This document shows positions 22,704-31,247 of a DNA stretch of 64,000 nucleotides, piece by piece. Below the pieces are notes generated by a model. That model was not told the origin of the DNA. It did not search any database and saw nothing but the letters and a program-made list of their open reading frames with translations. Source of the DNA: Clostridium_AM tanneri (GTDB lineage Bacteria > Bacillota > Clostridia > Clostridiales > Clostridiaceae); assembly GCF_033659955.1 (NCBI RefSeq), contig NZ_JARUJP010000005.1, positions 1-64,000 on the forward strand, given 5' to 3'. Numbering within the stretch: position 1 is the stretch's first letter; each line of letters opens with the position of its first letter. A program made the position numbers and the translations under genes.

Positions 22704-25328
22704 ATGAAAATAGATGAATTTAGAATTTTCGAAGGAAGAAATATATATTCTCATAGAAAGTGTATCAAGATGTGTGTAGACTTACAGGGATATAGAGATA
22801 TTCCAACAAAGGATATAGAGGGATTTAATGAAAAGGTATTAGAACTAATTCCAGAATTAAATGAACATAGGTGTGGAATTGATGAAGAAAATGGATTCAA
22901 AAAAAGACTTTATGAAGGAACTTATCTTTCCCACACCTGTGAGCATATTATATTAGCTCTCCAAAACAGATTAGGTTTAAATGCAGCATATGGTAAGTCT
23001 AGAGAAATAGACGGAGATAAGTACTATATTATCTACGAATATGTATATGTAAGCACTGGAGTTGAAATCGGTAAAATTACAGTGAACCTAATCAACTCTT
23101 TAATTAATAAAGAAAATTATGATTTAAAGGATGCTATTAGTAAAGTAAGAACTATATTAAGAACTGAAGAACTTGGACCAAGTACACTATCTATAATTAA
23201 AGAAGCTAAAGATAGAAACATACCTGTAATGAAAATTGGAGAAGGAAGCATGTTTCAACTAGGATATGGCAGGTATAGTAAGGTAATAGAGGCAACTATT
23301 TCTGATAACACAAGGTCTATTGGTGTAGACATAGCTTGTGATAAGCTGCTAACTAAGGAGATTTTACACAATCAATGTCTACCTATTGCAGAAGGCGGAA
23401 AAGTTAGAAATGCCTTAGAGATGTTAATTAAAGCAGAAAGAATTGGGTATCCTATAACTTTAAAGCCTAGGTTTGGTAATCAGGGCAAGGGTGTCTTTGT
23501 AAATATTAAAAATGAAAAAGAAGCCCTTAATGCGTACGAAGTATTGGCTAAAGGCTTTAGTGACATTATAATTGAAAAAAATATATTTGGAAGAGATTAT
23601 AGAGTATGTGTAGTAGACGGGAAGGTTGTAGCTGCAGCAGAGAGAATTCCTCCTTATATTATCGGAGATGGGTTTAGCAGTATAAGAGAGTTGGTAAATG
23701 ATGTAAATAGAGATAGTATGAGAGGGGAAGGTCATGAAAAACCTTTAACAAAAATAAAACTAAATGATGAATTAAAGACCTATATTAGCAAAAAGGGATA
23801 TAACCTAGAAAGTATTTTACCGGAAGGGGAAAAGTTGATTCTAAGAGAAAATGCTAACTTGTCAACAGGTGGTAAAGCAATAGATTGTACTGATATTATT
23901 CATGAGGAAAATATTCAGATATGTGAAAGAGCTGCTAGAGCGATAGGTCTTGATATATGTGGAATAGATGTATGCTGTAATGATATAAGTAAACCTATTA
24001 CCGATGGTGGAGCAATAATAGAGGTTAATGCTGCACCAGGAATTAGAATGCATCATTATCCAAGTGAAGGTAAAAGTAGAAATGTTGCTGGATCTATAGT
24101 GGATATGATGTTCAAGGATTCACCTAAAAGTATACCTGTAGTAGCTATAACTGGTACTAATGGGAAAACCACTACTACAAGGCTTATAAGTTATGCTCTA
24201 TCGAAGGCAGGATGTAATGTAGGAATGACTACAACTGGTGGAATATATATAAATAATAAGTGCATCCATAAAGGAGATACTACTGGATATTATAGTGCTA
24301 GAACAATTCTAGCTAACAAAGAAATAGATGCTGCTGTTTTAGAAACAGCTCGAGGTGGCATTTTGAAAAAGGGTCTCGCCTATGATTTAGCAGATGTGGC
24401 AGTTATAACGAATATCACAGAGGATCACCTAGGGATAGACGGAATAGATACACTTGAAGATCTAGCCTATGTAAAGGCCTTAGTAGGAGAAGCAGTAAAA
24501 GATGAAGGATATGTTGTATTAAATGCAGATGATCCTATGAGTAAAACTATAGTAGACAGGATGAAGAGTAATATAATTATATTTTCCAAGGATAAATATA
24601 ACACCACGCTAAGATCTAATATAAGCAACGGTGGATATGGTGTTTATATTAGTAATGGAGTAATGTGTGTAGAAAAAAGTGGAGAAATAGTACCTATAGT
24701 AAAAGTGGAAGATATCAAAATAACTTTAGAAGGCAAGTTAACCTATAATATAGAAAATGCTATGGCAGCCTGTGCAGCATTAATCGGTCTTAAATTAGAC
24801 TACCCAATTATAAAAGAGGGATTGACGACCTTTTATGGAGATGAAGAGTTTAATCCAGGAAGATTCAATATGTATAATATAGATAACGTTGTAGTAGTTT
24901 TAGACTATGGTCATAATATAGAAGGATATAAAGCCGTTTTATCAGGAGCAAAAAATATAAAGCATAATAGACTTGTTGGTATTATAGGAGTACCTGGAGA
25001 TAGAACTAATAGTAGCGTAGAAGAGGTTGGAAAAATAGCAGGAGAAAACTTCGATTATATATATATTAAAGAAGACAAAGATAAAAGAGGAAGAAAAAAT
25101 GGAGAAATTGCAAGTATCCTAGAAAATGGTGTTTTAAAAGCAGGTTTTGATAGAAAGAGTATAGATATAGTATTAAACGAAAGAGATGCATTAGAAAAAG
25201 CTTTAGACGACGCAAAAGCCGGTGATCTAATAATAATGTTCTTTGAGGATTCAAAACCTTTAGTAGAGTTAGTTAAAGAGAGAATTAGCTTAAAGACAAA
25301 CAAAGATCAATCTGCAATTATGGCATAA
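22704..25328 (+). CDS. cphA: Cyanophycin synthetase
   Basis: ATP-dependent, non-ribosomal synthesis of cyanophycin, adding Asp to the backbone and Arg to the side chain. At 874 residues it has the three family parts: an N-terminal domain (1 to about 160), an ATP-grasp domain (about 210 to 470, with KPRFGNQGKGVFV and IIEVNAAPGIRMHHYPS) and a Mur-ligase domain with the P-loop VVAITGTNGKTTTTRLIS near 477-495 and the lysine region AVLETARGGIL. Length agrees with CphA1. It starts at ATG 22704; AGGAGG lies 15 bases before it, a little far. Neighbours yabG, sipL and ispE make the context sporulation-linked, as in clostridia known to accumulate cyanophycin. Confidence 0.95.
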   Translation: MKIDEFRIFEGRNIYSHRKCIKMCVDLQGYRDIPTKDIEGFNEKVLELIPELNEHRCGIDEENGFKKRLYEGTYLSHTCEHIILALQNRLGLNAAYGKSREIDGDKYYIIYEYVYVSTGVEIGKITVNLINSLINKENYDLKDAISKVRTILRTEELGPSTLSIIKEAKDRNIPVMKIGEGSMFQLGYGRYSKVIEATISDNTRSIGVDIACDKLLTKEILHNQCLPIAEGGKVRNALEMLIKAERIGYPITLKPRFGNQGKGVFVNIKNEKEALNAYEVLAKGFSDIIIEKNIFGRDYRVCVVDGKVVAAAERIPPYIIGDGFSSIRELVNDVNRDSMRGEGHEKPLTKIKLNDELKTYISKKGYNLESILPEGEKLILRENANLSTGGKAIDCTDIIHEENIQICERAARAIGLDICGIDVCCNDISKPITDGGAIIEVNAAPGIRMHHYPSEGKSRNVAGSIVDMMFKDSPKSIPVVAITGTNGKTTTTRLISYALSKAGCNVGMTTTGGIYINNKCIHKGDTTGYYSARTILANKEIDAAVLETARGGILKKGLAYDLADVAVITNITEDHLGIDGIDTLEDLAYVKALVGEAVKDEGYVVLNADDPMSKTIVDRMKSNIIIFSKDKYNTTLRSNISNGGYGVYISNGVMCVEKSGEIVPIVKVEDIKITLEGKLTYNIENAMAACAALIGLKLDYPIIKEGLTTFYGDEEFNPGRFNMYNIDNVVVVLDYGHNIEGYKAVLSGAKNIKHNRLVGIIGVPGDRTNSSVEEVGKIAGENFDYIYIKEDKDKRGRKNGEIASILENGVLKAGFDRKSIDIVLNERDALEKALDDAKAGDLIIMFFEDSKPLVELVKERISLKTNKDQSAIMA

Positions 25329-25367
25329 AGAATTCTACCTGTTTTAAAAGCAAGTTTTAAGAATATC

Positions 25368-25446
25368 AAAAGCTATACCTTTTAGAAAGGTTAGAGCTTT
25401 AAAAGCTAAGTGCTTTTAAATTCTAATCTGAAGGTATAGCTTTAAT
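25368..25446 (+). terminator. Large stem-loop terminator after cphA
   Basis: AAAGCTATACCTT (25368-25381) pairs with AAGGTATAGCTTT (25431-25443); inside lies a second stem TTAGAGCTTTAAAAGC / GCTTTTAAATTCTAA with a mismatch. The combined structure of about 75 bases is followed by AATTTTA. Confidence 0.75.
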
Positions 25447-25502
25447 TTTAGCCATATATTATACTATTCTAGTAAAAGGCATGATTGTTTGGAGGGGAAA
25501 CG

Positions 25503-26345
25503 ATGATACTGAAGGCTTATGGAAAAATAAATTTATCATTAGACGTTATTAGTAGAAGAGAAGACGGCTATCATAACTTGAGGATGATAATGCAGAACAT
25601 AGAGCTACATGATGTAATAAGTGTAATGAAGACAACAGACAAAATAAAGCTAACCTGCAGTAGAAAAGAATTACCTATAGATAAAAAAAACCTAGCTTAT
25701 AGAGCTGCAGAGCTTTTTATAGACAACTATAACGTAAGAGGCGGAGTGGAAATACATATAGAAAAGAATATACCTATGGCTGCTGGGCTAGCAGGAGGAA
25801 GTACTGATGCAGCTGCAGTTTTAAGAGCTATGAGAAGCCTTTATAGACCAGAAATAGAAGATGCTGAGCTTATGGAACTGGGATTAAGCATAGGCGCTGA
25901 CGTACCATATTGCATAGTTGGCGGCACAGCTCTTTGTGAAGGAATAGGAGAGAAGGTTACAAAGCTTAAATCTTTTAAAAATCATATATTGGTATTAGTT
26001 AAGCCCTCCTTTGGAGTGTCTACAAAAGAAGTATATGAAAGCTTAAAAGTAGATAACATAGCAGAGCACCCTGACACTGAGTTTTTAATAAGATCTGTAG
26101 AAAATAATGACTTAGCTAGTATCAGCAGTAATATGAAGAATGTATTAGAAGAGGTAACCCTAAAAAAGCATACGGTACTAAAAGAGATAAAAGAAGAAGC
26201 TGTTAAAATGGGAGCCTTGGGTTCATTAATGAGTGGCAGTGGACCTACAGTGTTTGCTTTTTTTGATGATATGTTAAAAGCTCAGATGTATTATGACAGA
26301 ATGAAGAAAAGTTATGAAGAAGTGTTTATAACAAGAACAATTTAA
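25503..26345 (+). CDS. ispE: 4-diphosphocytidyl-2-C-methyl-D-erythritol kinase
   Basis: GHMP kinase that phosphorylates CDP-methylerythritol in the MEP isoprenoid pathway, here needed for undecaprenyl phosphate and related lipids. The 280-residue protein shows AYGKINLSLDVISRREDGYH at the start, the ATP-binding GHMP motif IPMAAGLAGGSTDAAAVLRA near 90, and SLMSGSGPTVFAFF near 245, with size typical of IspE. Start ATG 25503 is five bases behind GGAGGGG. It is flanked by terminators on both sides, so it is transcribed alone. Its neighbourhood with yabG, veg and sipL matches other clostridia. Confidence 0.95.
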   Translation: MILKAYGKINLSLDVISRREDGYHNLRMIMQNIELHDVISVMKTTDKIKLTCSRKELPIDKKNLAYRAAELFIDNYNVRGGVEIHIEKNIPMAAGLAGGSTDAAAVLRAMRSLYRPEIEDAELMELGLSIGADVPYCIVGGTALCEGIGEKVTKLKSFKNHILVLVKPSFGVSTKEVYESLKVDNIAEHPDTEFLIRSVENNDLASISSNMKNVLEEVTLKKHTVLKEIKEEAVKMGALGSLMSGSGPTVFAFFDDMLKAQMYYDRMKKSYEEVFITRTI

Positions 26346-26348
26346 GAG

Positions 26349-26389
26349 AGAGTGTATAAAAGTATTGATATTTTTATACACTCTTTTTC
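26349..26389 (+). terminator. Rho-independent terminator after ispE
   Basis: AGAGTGTATAAAA / TTTTTATACACTCT with a 9-base loop and TTTTT behind. Confidence 0.9.
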
Positions 26390-26513
26390 TTTGGAAATTT
26401 TAGGTAAAAGTATAAGTACGTAACTTTAATTCCTAAATTAATTTTGTGCATAATTAAGAATGTTAAGGCTAAAAATAATGAGAGGTTATCTGAAAAGATT
26501 AGGAGCGGATATT

Positions 26514-26708
26514 ATGAGGATATTAGGACTATTTAGTAAATATTTCTTAGCGTTGATGCTAATACAGGGATTTGTATTAGCATTCATTGACTCAAAAAGT
26601 TTTAAGAGAGCATGTATGAAAAGAACAGCAAATAAGGCAAAGATAATGGGTTTAGGCTCAATAATAATATCAATTATTCTATATTTATTTGCTATGTATG
26701 CTGTATAG
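26514..26708 (+). CDS. Small two-helix membrane protein before the ger operon
   Basis: A protein of 64 residues with two hydrophobic helices, about residues 5-24 (LFSKYFLALMLIQGFVLAF) and 44-63 (IMGLGSIIISIILYLFAMYA), joined by a basic loop KSFKRACMKRTANKAK. The start is ATG 26514, nine bases behind AGGAG. Earlier in-frame starts to 26460 have no good ribosome site. It lies 44 bases before the GerA-type gene in the same direction, so it is probably co-transcribed. Small membrane partners of germinant receptors (GerD, GerAD-like two-helix proteins) are known, which makes a part in germination conceivable; this is inference from position. Confidence 0.7.
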   Translation: MRILGLFSKYFLALMLIQGFVLAFIDSKSFKRACMKRTANKAKIMGLGSIIISIILYLFAMYAV

Positions 26709-26752
26709 ACTAAAAAGAAAAACTACAATAACGTCAAGGGAAGTGATCATTT

Positions 26753-28213
26753 TTGAAAGAAGAAATTAGAGACTGCATATCATTAAAAACAGAAGAAAAC
26801 ATTTGTTATTTAAAAGAACTTTTAGAAGATGCTTCAGACATAGTTTTTAGGGAGTTTTACATAGGAAAGCTGAAATCAGCATTAGTATACATAGATGGAA
26901 TGGGAGATAAAATACTTTTAGACGATTATGTGCTTGAAAATGTAATGCTTAAGGGCCATAACATAACGAAGGCAAGTGAAATAAAGGATAGAATTTTAGC
27001 TGTCACTGATGTCAGAGAAGTAAAAAAGCTTAGTGAAGGTGTTAACGCAATGCTTTCAGGTGATACTTTGATGTTTGTTGAGGGGCTTGAAGGTGCTTAT
27101 GTTATAGCTACTCGTTTTTGGCCAGCTAGAGGGGTATCAGAACCTTCTAGGGAGACTGTAATAAGAGGCGGAAGAGATGGTTTTACTGAAACAATAAGAT
27201 TTAATACTGCACTAGTTAGAAGAAGAATAAGAGACACAAGGCTTAAGGTAGTTCCAAAGTCTTTAGGTGTTAGATCTAAAACTGATGCAGCAATAATGTA
27301 TATTGAAGATATTGTAAACAGAGATGCCTTAGAAGAATTGCTTAGCAGGGTAGAAAGAATAAATATAGATGCAGTTTTAGATAGTGGATACGTTGAACAA
27401 ATGGTAGAGGATGACAAGTGGTCCATCTTTCCTCAGATACAAAATACGGAAAGACCAGATGTGGTGGCTGCAGCATTATATGAGGGTAGGATTGCTATAC
27501 TTGTAGATAACTCACCTTTTGCGATTATTGTTCCAGCAACCATGCCTAATTTTTTTCAATCACCTGATGATTATTATCAAAGATGGATATACGGATCATT
27601 AATGAGGTTTATGAGATTTTTCTCTATTTTTTTATCATTATTGCTACCAGCACTTTATGTAGCAGTTACATCATTTCATACAGCTATAATTCCTACTAAG
27701 ATGGCATATTTTATAGCTGCATCTAGAGAGGGTGTGCCTTTTCCAGCTTTTGTAGAAGCTATAATTATGGAGGTAAGTTTAGCTTTATTAATCGAGGCTA
27801 TAGCAAGGCTGCCTAAGGCGATAGGTTCAACTATAGGTATAGTAGGTGGTCTCATTATCGGTCAGGCAGCTGTTACTGCGGGAGTTGTTAGTCCTATAAT
27901 GATTATTATAGTTTCGGTAACGGCTATAACAAATTTTACTACACCTAATTTTGAGATATCAACTGCTTTTAGGATATTAAGGTTTCTCTTAATAATAGCA
28001 GCGTCTGTTGTAGGGTTATATGGTATAGTGCTAGGGCTGATCATTATACTTATACATCTTGTAAAATTAAAAAGTTTTGGTATACCTTATTTATCTCCTA
28101 TGGTTAACCCTAATATATCAGACTTTAAGGATATGTATATAAGGTTTCCGTTAAAAGCCTTTAGTAAAAGACCAGAATATATGAATACTGAAGATAAAGT
28201 AAGACAGAAATAG
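26753..28213 (+). CDS. Spore germination receptor subunit A (GerA/GerKA family)
   Basis: A-subunit of a spore inner-membrane germinant receptor. The 486-residue protein has a long cytoplasmic N-terminal half with VMLKGHNITKASEIKDRILA and GDTLMFVEGLEGAYVI, then about five membrane helices after residue 280 (LMRFMRFFSIFLSLLLPALY, FPAFVEAIIMEVSLALLIEA). GVSEPSRETVIRGGRDGFTE is the GerA-family hallmark. It starts at TTG behind AGGGAAGTGAT. Followed by B and C subunit genes with spacing of 7 bases and a 4-base overlap, a complete A-B-C receptor operon. The germinant it senses cannot be deduced. Confidence 0.95.
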   Translation: MKEEIRDCISLKTEENICYLKELLEDASDIVFREFYIGKLKSALVYIDGMGDKILLDDYVLENVMLKGHNITKASEIKDRILAVTDVREVKKLSEGVNAMLSGDTLMFVEGLEGAYVIATRFWPARGVSEPSRETVIRGGRDGFTETIRFNTALVRRRIRDTRLKVVPKSLGVRSKTDAAIMYIEDIVNRDALEELLSRVERINIDAVLDSGYVEQMVEDDKWSIFPQIQNTERPDVVAAALYEGRIAILVDNSPFAIIVPATMPNFFQSPDDYYQRWIYGSLMRFMRFFSIFLSLLLPALYVAVTSFHTAIIPTKMAYFIAASREGVPFPAFVEAIIMEVSLALLIEAIARLPKAIGSTIGIVGGLIIGQAAVTAGVVSPIMIIIVSVTAITNFTTPNFEISTAFRILRFLLIIAASVVGLYGIVLGLIIILIHLVKLKSFGIPYLSPMVNPNISDFKDMYIRFPLKAFSKRPEYMNTEDKVRQK

Positions 28214-28220
28214 AGGTGAT

Positions 28221-29336
28221 ATGTCTATTATGAAGGATAAAGAATTCGTTACTCCTTTCGGATTGTTTTCTACTATAGTAGTAACCGTTGTTGGAGTAGG
28301 TATTTTCTCCTACCCTAGAGAATTGTCAGCGCTAGTTGGAAATGAAGGGTGGATTATATCGATAGTAAGTGGAGTTGTAAGCTATTTATTAATATACATG
28401 GCTTATAAAGCCTTGAGAGCTAATAGTTATGATAAGTTATACAATATTTTGAGAAGAAAGTTTGGAAGGGGAATAGGTTCAATCTTAGCTTTATTTTTTA
28501 TAGTATATAACATATTTTCTGTTGCGACAGGTATGAGGATATTTATAGAAGTAATAAAAATGTATCTATTGCAAAAAACTCCTACAGAATTTTTGCTTAT
28601 AATAACTATACTTGTAGGAAGTTATTTATTAAGAGGAGAGATAGATACCTTAATAAAGTTTAATGAAATCTCATTTTGGATTATGTTTGTTCCTATAATA
28701 TTTGTTTTGCTATTTACTTTAAATAGAACAGACTTCACTAATATTCTGCCTGTCTTTAATAATAGTCCGATTCAATACATATGGGCTTTAAATACATCAA
28801 TATTTAGCTTTGGCGGCATAGGTATAATTTACACGGTATTACCTTTTGTAAAAAATAAAAAAGGGATAAAAAGAGCAGCTTTCAAAGGAATCAGTTTTAT
28901 TACAATTTTTTATACACTTATTGTAGTATTTACATTAGCGGTATTTTCAAAAGAACAAACAAAGATACTATTATGGCCTACCATTACTATGATAAAGTCT
29001 ATAAGTATTCCTGGAGCTTTCATTGAAAGATGGGAAGGGGTAGTAATGGCGTTATGGGTAATATTCTATTTTACTACCTTTGTAAACTCATACTATTTGT
29101 CTGCAGATATACTTAGGGATATGTTTAGTCTGAAAGATGTAAAATTATCATCTGTTTTAATAGTACCTTTTATATATTTAATTGCTTTATATCCTGAAAA
29201 TATAGCAGAACTTTATGATATAAATAGTAAAGTTACACCTTTACTTACGCTATATAGTTTAGTAATACTGCCTCTAATACTTTTTTTTAGAAGGTCTTCA
29301 GAAAGAAGAGTGGAAGAGGGGGAGATTAGAAAATGA
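28221..29336 (+). CDS. Spore germination receptor subunit B (GerAB/GerKB family)
   Basis: B-subunit, a ten-helix protein of the amino acid/polyamine/organocation transporter type that is thought to bind the germinant. The 371-residue protein begins FVTPFGLFSTIVVTVVGVGIFSYPREL (shown in part) with the transporter-like unwound first helix GVGIF, and helices continue to the tail SLVILPLILFFRRSSE. It lies 7 bases after subunit A; the end overlaps the start of subunit C by 4 bases (ATGA), a sign of coupled translation. Starts at ATG 28221 behind AGAGGTGAT. Confidence 0.94.
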   Translation: MSIMKDKEFVTPFGLFSTIVVTVVGVGIFSYPRELSALVGNEGWIISIVSGVVSYLLIYMAYKALRANSYDKLYNILRRKFGRGIGSILALFFIVYNIFSVATGMRIFIEVIKMYLLQKTPTEFLLIITILVGSYLLRGEIDTLIKFNEISFWIMFVPIIFVLLFTLNRTDFTNILPVFNNSPIQYIWALNTSIFSFGGIGIIYTVLPFVKNKKGIKRAAFKGISFITIFYTLIVVFTLAVFSKEQTKILLWPTITMIKSISIPGAFIERWEGVVMALWVIFYFTTFVNSYYLSADILRDMFSLKDVKLSSVLIVPFIYLIALYPENIAELYDINSKVTPLLTLYSLVILPLILFFRRSSERRVEEGEIRK

Positions 29337-30508
29337 AATTAAGAAAAATGGTATCCTTGATTTTAGTTTGTATTTTACTAAGTGGGTGTTGGGATAAGAT
29401 AGAAATAGATAGAAAAAGTTTGGTATCTATTATGGGAATTGATGTTGGAGAGGAAATCGGTAAAGAGAAAGAGTTAAAGAGTTTAAAGCCAGATGAGCCT
29501 TACACAGCTATGGATGTAAAGAAAATTCATGTTACTTTTGGCGCTCCAGATATAAGTAAGCTAGGACCAGATAAGGGCTCATCTGCTGAGGATATATATT
29601 TAATGGCAGACGGATACTCAATGCAGGATGCTATAAGCAAAGTGTCACTTCAAACAAGCAGAGATATAAAGTTTAGTCATACAAAACTCCTTGTATTAAG
29701 TAAGGATTTGATGACTTACCCAGACGTTGCAAAGGAGGTAGTAGATTATCTTCAAAGAGAACCTTCTTTAAACAGAATGATGTATGTGGTTTTAGCAGAT
29801 GGAAAAGCAGAAGAATACTTAAAGTATAAGCCTGGCATGGAAAAGAATATAGAGGGATTTTTAACAGGTCTTATAGAAAATAGCTCTAGAAGTGATACTA
29901 TATTTCCTATAACATTAAATGAATTTTTAGTATTATTAAGCCAAAACGGAAATGCAATGCTTCCTGTTATGACAATAGAAAAGGATAAAAATGAGTTAAG
30001 AATAGCAGGAGTGGGAATGATAAAAAATTACAAAATAATAGGAAATTTAAGCCCGGTGGAAACTTCAAATCTAGTTATGCTTAGAGGAAAGTTAAGGGGA
30101 GGAAGAAGAGTAACTTATCTAAACGGTCATCCAGTAGACATTAGTATTGATGGAGTAGACAGAAAGATATCTGTACAGGATACTGGAGGTAAGCTGATAT
30201 TTAATATAGACTTGAGAATAGAGGGAGAAGTAAAGGATTATCATACTGACGGCAGTATATTCTCTAAAGATACCTTAAGCTATATACAAGATAATTTCAA
30301 TAAATCTATAAAGAAAGAATGTGAGCGAGTAGTTAGAATAACACAGCAGGAGTTTGAAGTTGATCCTATAGGACTTAGAGAGTATGTTGAAAAGTTTCAT
30401 CCAAGTATATGGAGAAAAAGAAAAAATAGCTGGGGAGAAAGCTATAAAAATGCAGTTGTAAATGTAAATGTTAATACAAATGTAAGAAGAATAGGAGTAG
30501 TAAAATAG
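29333..30508 (+). CDS. Spore germination receptor subunit C lipoprotein (Ger(x)C family)
   Basis: C-subunit of the receptor, a lipoprotein on the outer face of the spore inner membrane. The 391-residue protein has a signal sequence with lipobox LLSGC and the lipidated Cys19, followed at once by WDKIEIDRKSLVSIMGIDVG, the usual start of Ger(x)C proteins. The C-terminal domain includes DLRIEGEVKDYHTDGSIFSK and ends in EKFHPSIWRKRKNSWGESY. Overlaps subunit B by 4 bases. All three subunits being intact, the receptor is likely functional. The next gene, spoIIR, begins 75 bases on. Confidence 0.95.
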   Translation: MKLRKMVSLILVCILLSGCWDKIEIDRKSLVSIMGIDVGEEIGKEKELKSLKPDEPYTAMDVKKIHVTFGAPDISKLGPDKGSSAEDIYLMADGYSMQDAISKVSLQTSRDIKFSHTKLLVLSKDLMTYPDVAKEVVDYLQREPSLNRMMYVVLADGKAEEYLKYKPGMEKNIEGFLTGLIENSSRSDTIFPITLNEFLVLLSQNGNAMLPVMTIEKDKNELRIAGVGMIKNYKIIGNLSPVETSNLVMLRGKLRGGRRVTYLNGHPVDISIDGVDRKISVQDTGGKLIFNIDLRIEGEVKDYHTDGSIFSKDTLSYIQDNFNKSIKKECERVVRITQQEFEVDPIGLREYVEKFHPSIWRKRKNSWGESYKNAVVNVNVNTNVRRIGVVK

Positions 30509-30583
30509 TTTTAAAAGTGAATATAACTAAAATATCTGTCAATAATTAGTGATATAAAGATAAAGATATTGGGGGATAAAAAA

Positions 30584-31231
30584 ATGAAAAAGCTTTTATT
30601 AATAATTATTAGTGTTTTAGTTATATTTACTTTAAATAGTAAACAGGTAAGCGTAAAAGGTGAAAATGTTCAAAAGGATATAGCAGGTAAGATTATAAGA
30701 TTTCATGTTTTAGCTAACAGTGACTCAAAAGATGACCAAGCCCTAAAATTAAAAGTAAGAGATAAAGTTTTAGAATATATCCAACCGAAACTTAAAGGTT
30801 CTAAAAGTATAGAAGAGTCTAGGGAAATAATTAAAAGAAACAATAAAGAGATATTATATATTGCAAGTAAAGTTATAGAAGAAAACGGATATAACTACCC
30901 AGTTAGAGCAGCAATAGAAAATGAAAACTTTCCTATAAAAACCTATGGAAATATAACTTTACCTCAGGGTAATTATGAAGCATATAGAATAATCATAGGG
31001 AATGGTGAAGGGAAAAACTGGTGGTGTGTAATGTTTCCTCCTCTCTGCTTTGTAGATATCACTAAAGGTGAGGTTTCTTATAAAGAAACAGAAGAGCAAA
31101 TGAAGAAGGTTTTGACACCAGAGGAATATAAAATTGTAAATAACAAAATAAGCTCTGATAACAAGGAGATTGGTAATATAAAGGTTGAATTTAAGATATT
31201 GGAGATATTAAAAAAGAGGAATCCAGCATAG
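30584..31231 (+). CDS. spoIIR: Stage II sporulation protein R
   Basis: Forespore-secreted signal that triggers SpoIIGA to cleave pro-sigma-E in the mother cell. The 215-residue protein has an N-terminal signal/anchor segment (KKLLLIIISVLVIFTLNS), then IIRFHVLANSDSKDDQALKL and NWWCVMFPPLCFVD, the family signatures. Length is close to that of other SpoIIR. I start at ATG 30584, seven bases behind GGGGGAT; the TTG at 30569 overlaps that site. In B. subtilis spoIIR lies near prfA and sua5, here it follows the germination receptor operon instead, a local rearrangement. Its terminator overlaps the end of the gene. Confidence 0.95.
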   Translation: MKKLLLIIISVLVIFTLNSKQVSVKGENVQKDIAGKIIRFHVLANSDSKDDQALKLKVRDKVLEYIQPKLKGSKSIEESREIIKRNNKEILYIASKVIEENGYNYPVRAAIENENFPIKTYGNITLPQGNYEAYRIIIGNGEGKNWWCVMFPPLCFVDITKGEVSYKETEEQMKKVLTPEEYKIVNNKISSDNKEIGNIKVEFKILEILKKRNPA

Positions 31232-31247
31232 TATATGCTGGATTTTT
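31220..31247. terminator. Terminator overlapping the spoIIR stop codon
   Basis: AATCCAGCATA (31220-31230) and TATGCTGGATT (31234-31244) form a stem with a 3-base loop, followed by TTT. The spoIIR stop lies in the stem; the gene on the other strand ends at 31246. Confidence 0.82.
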
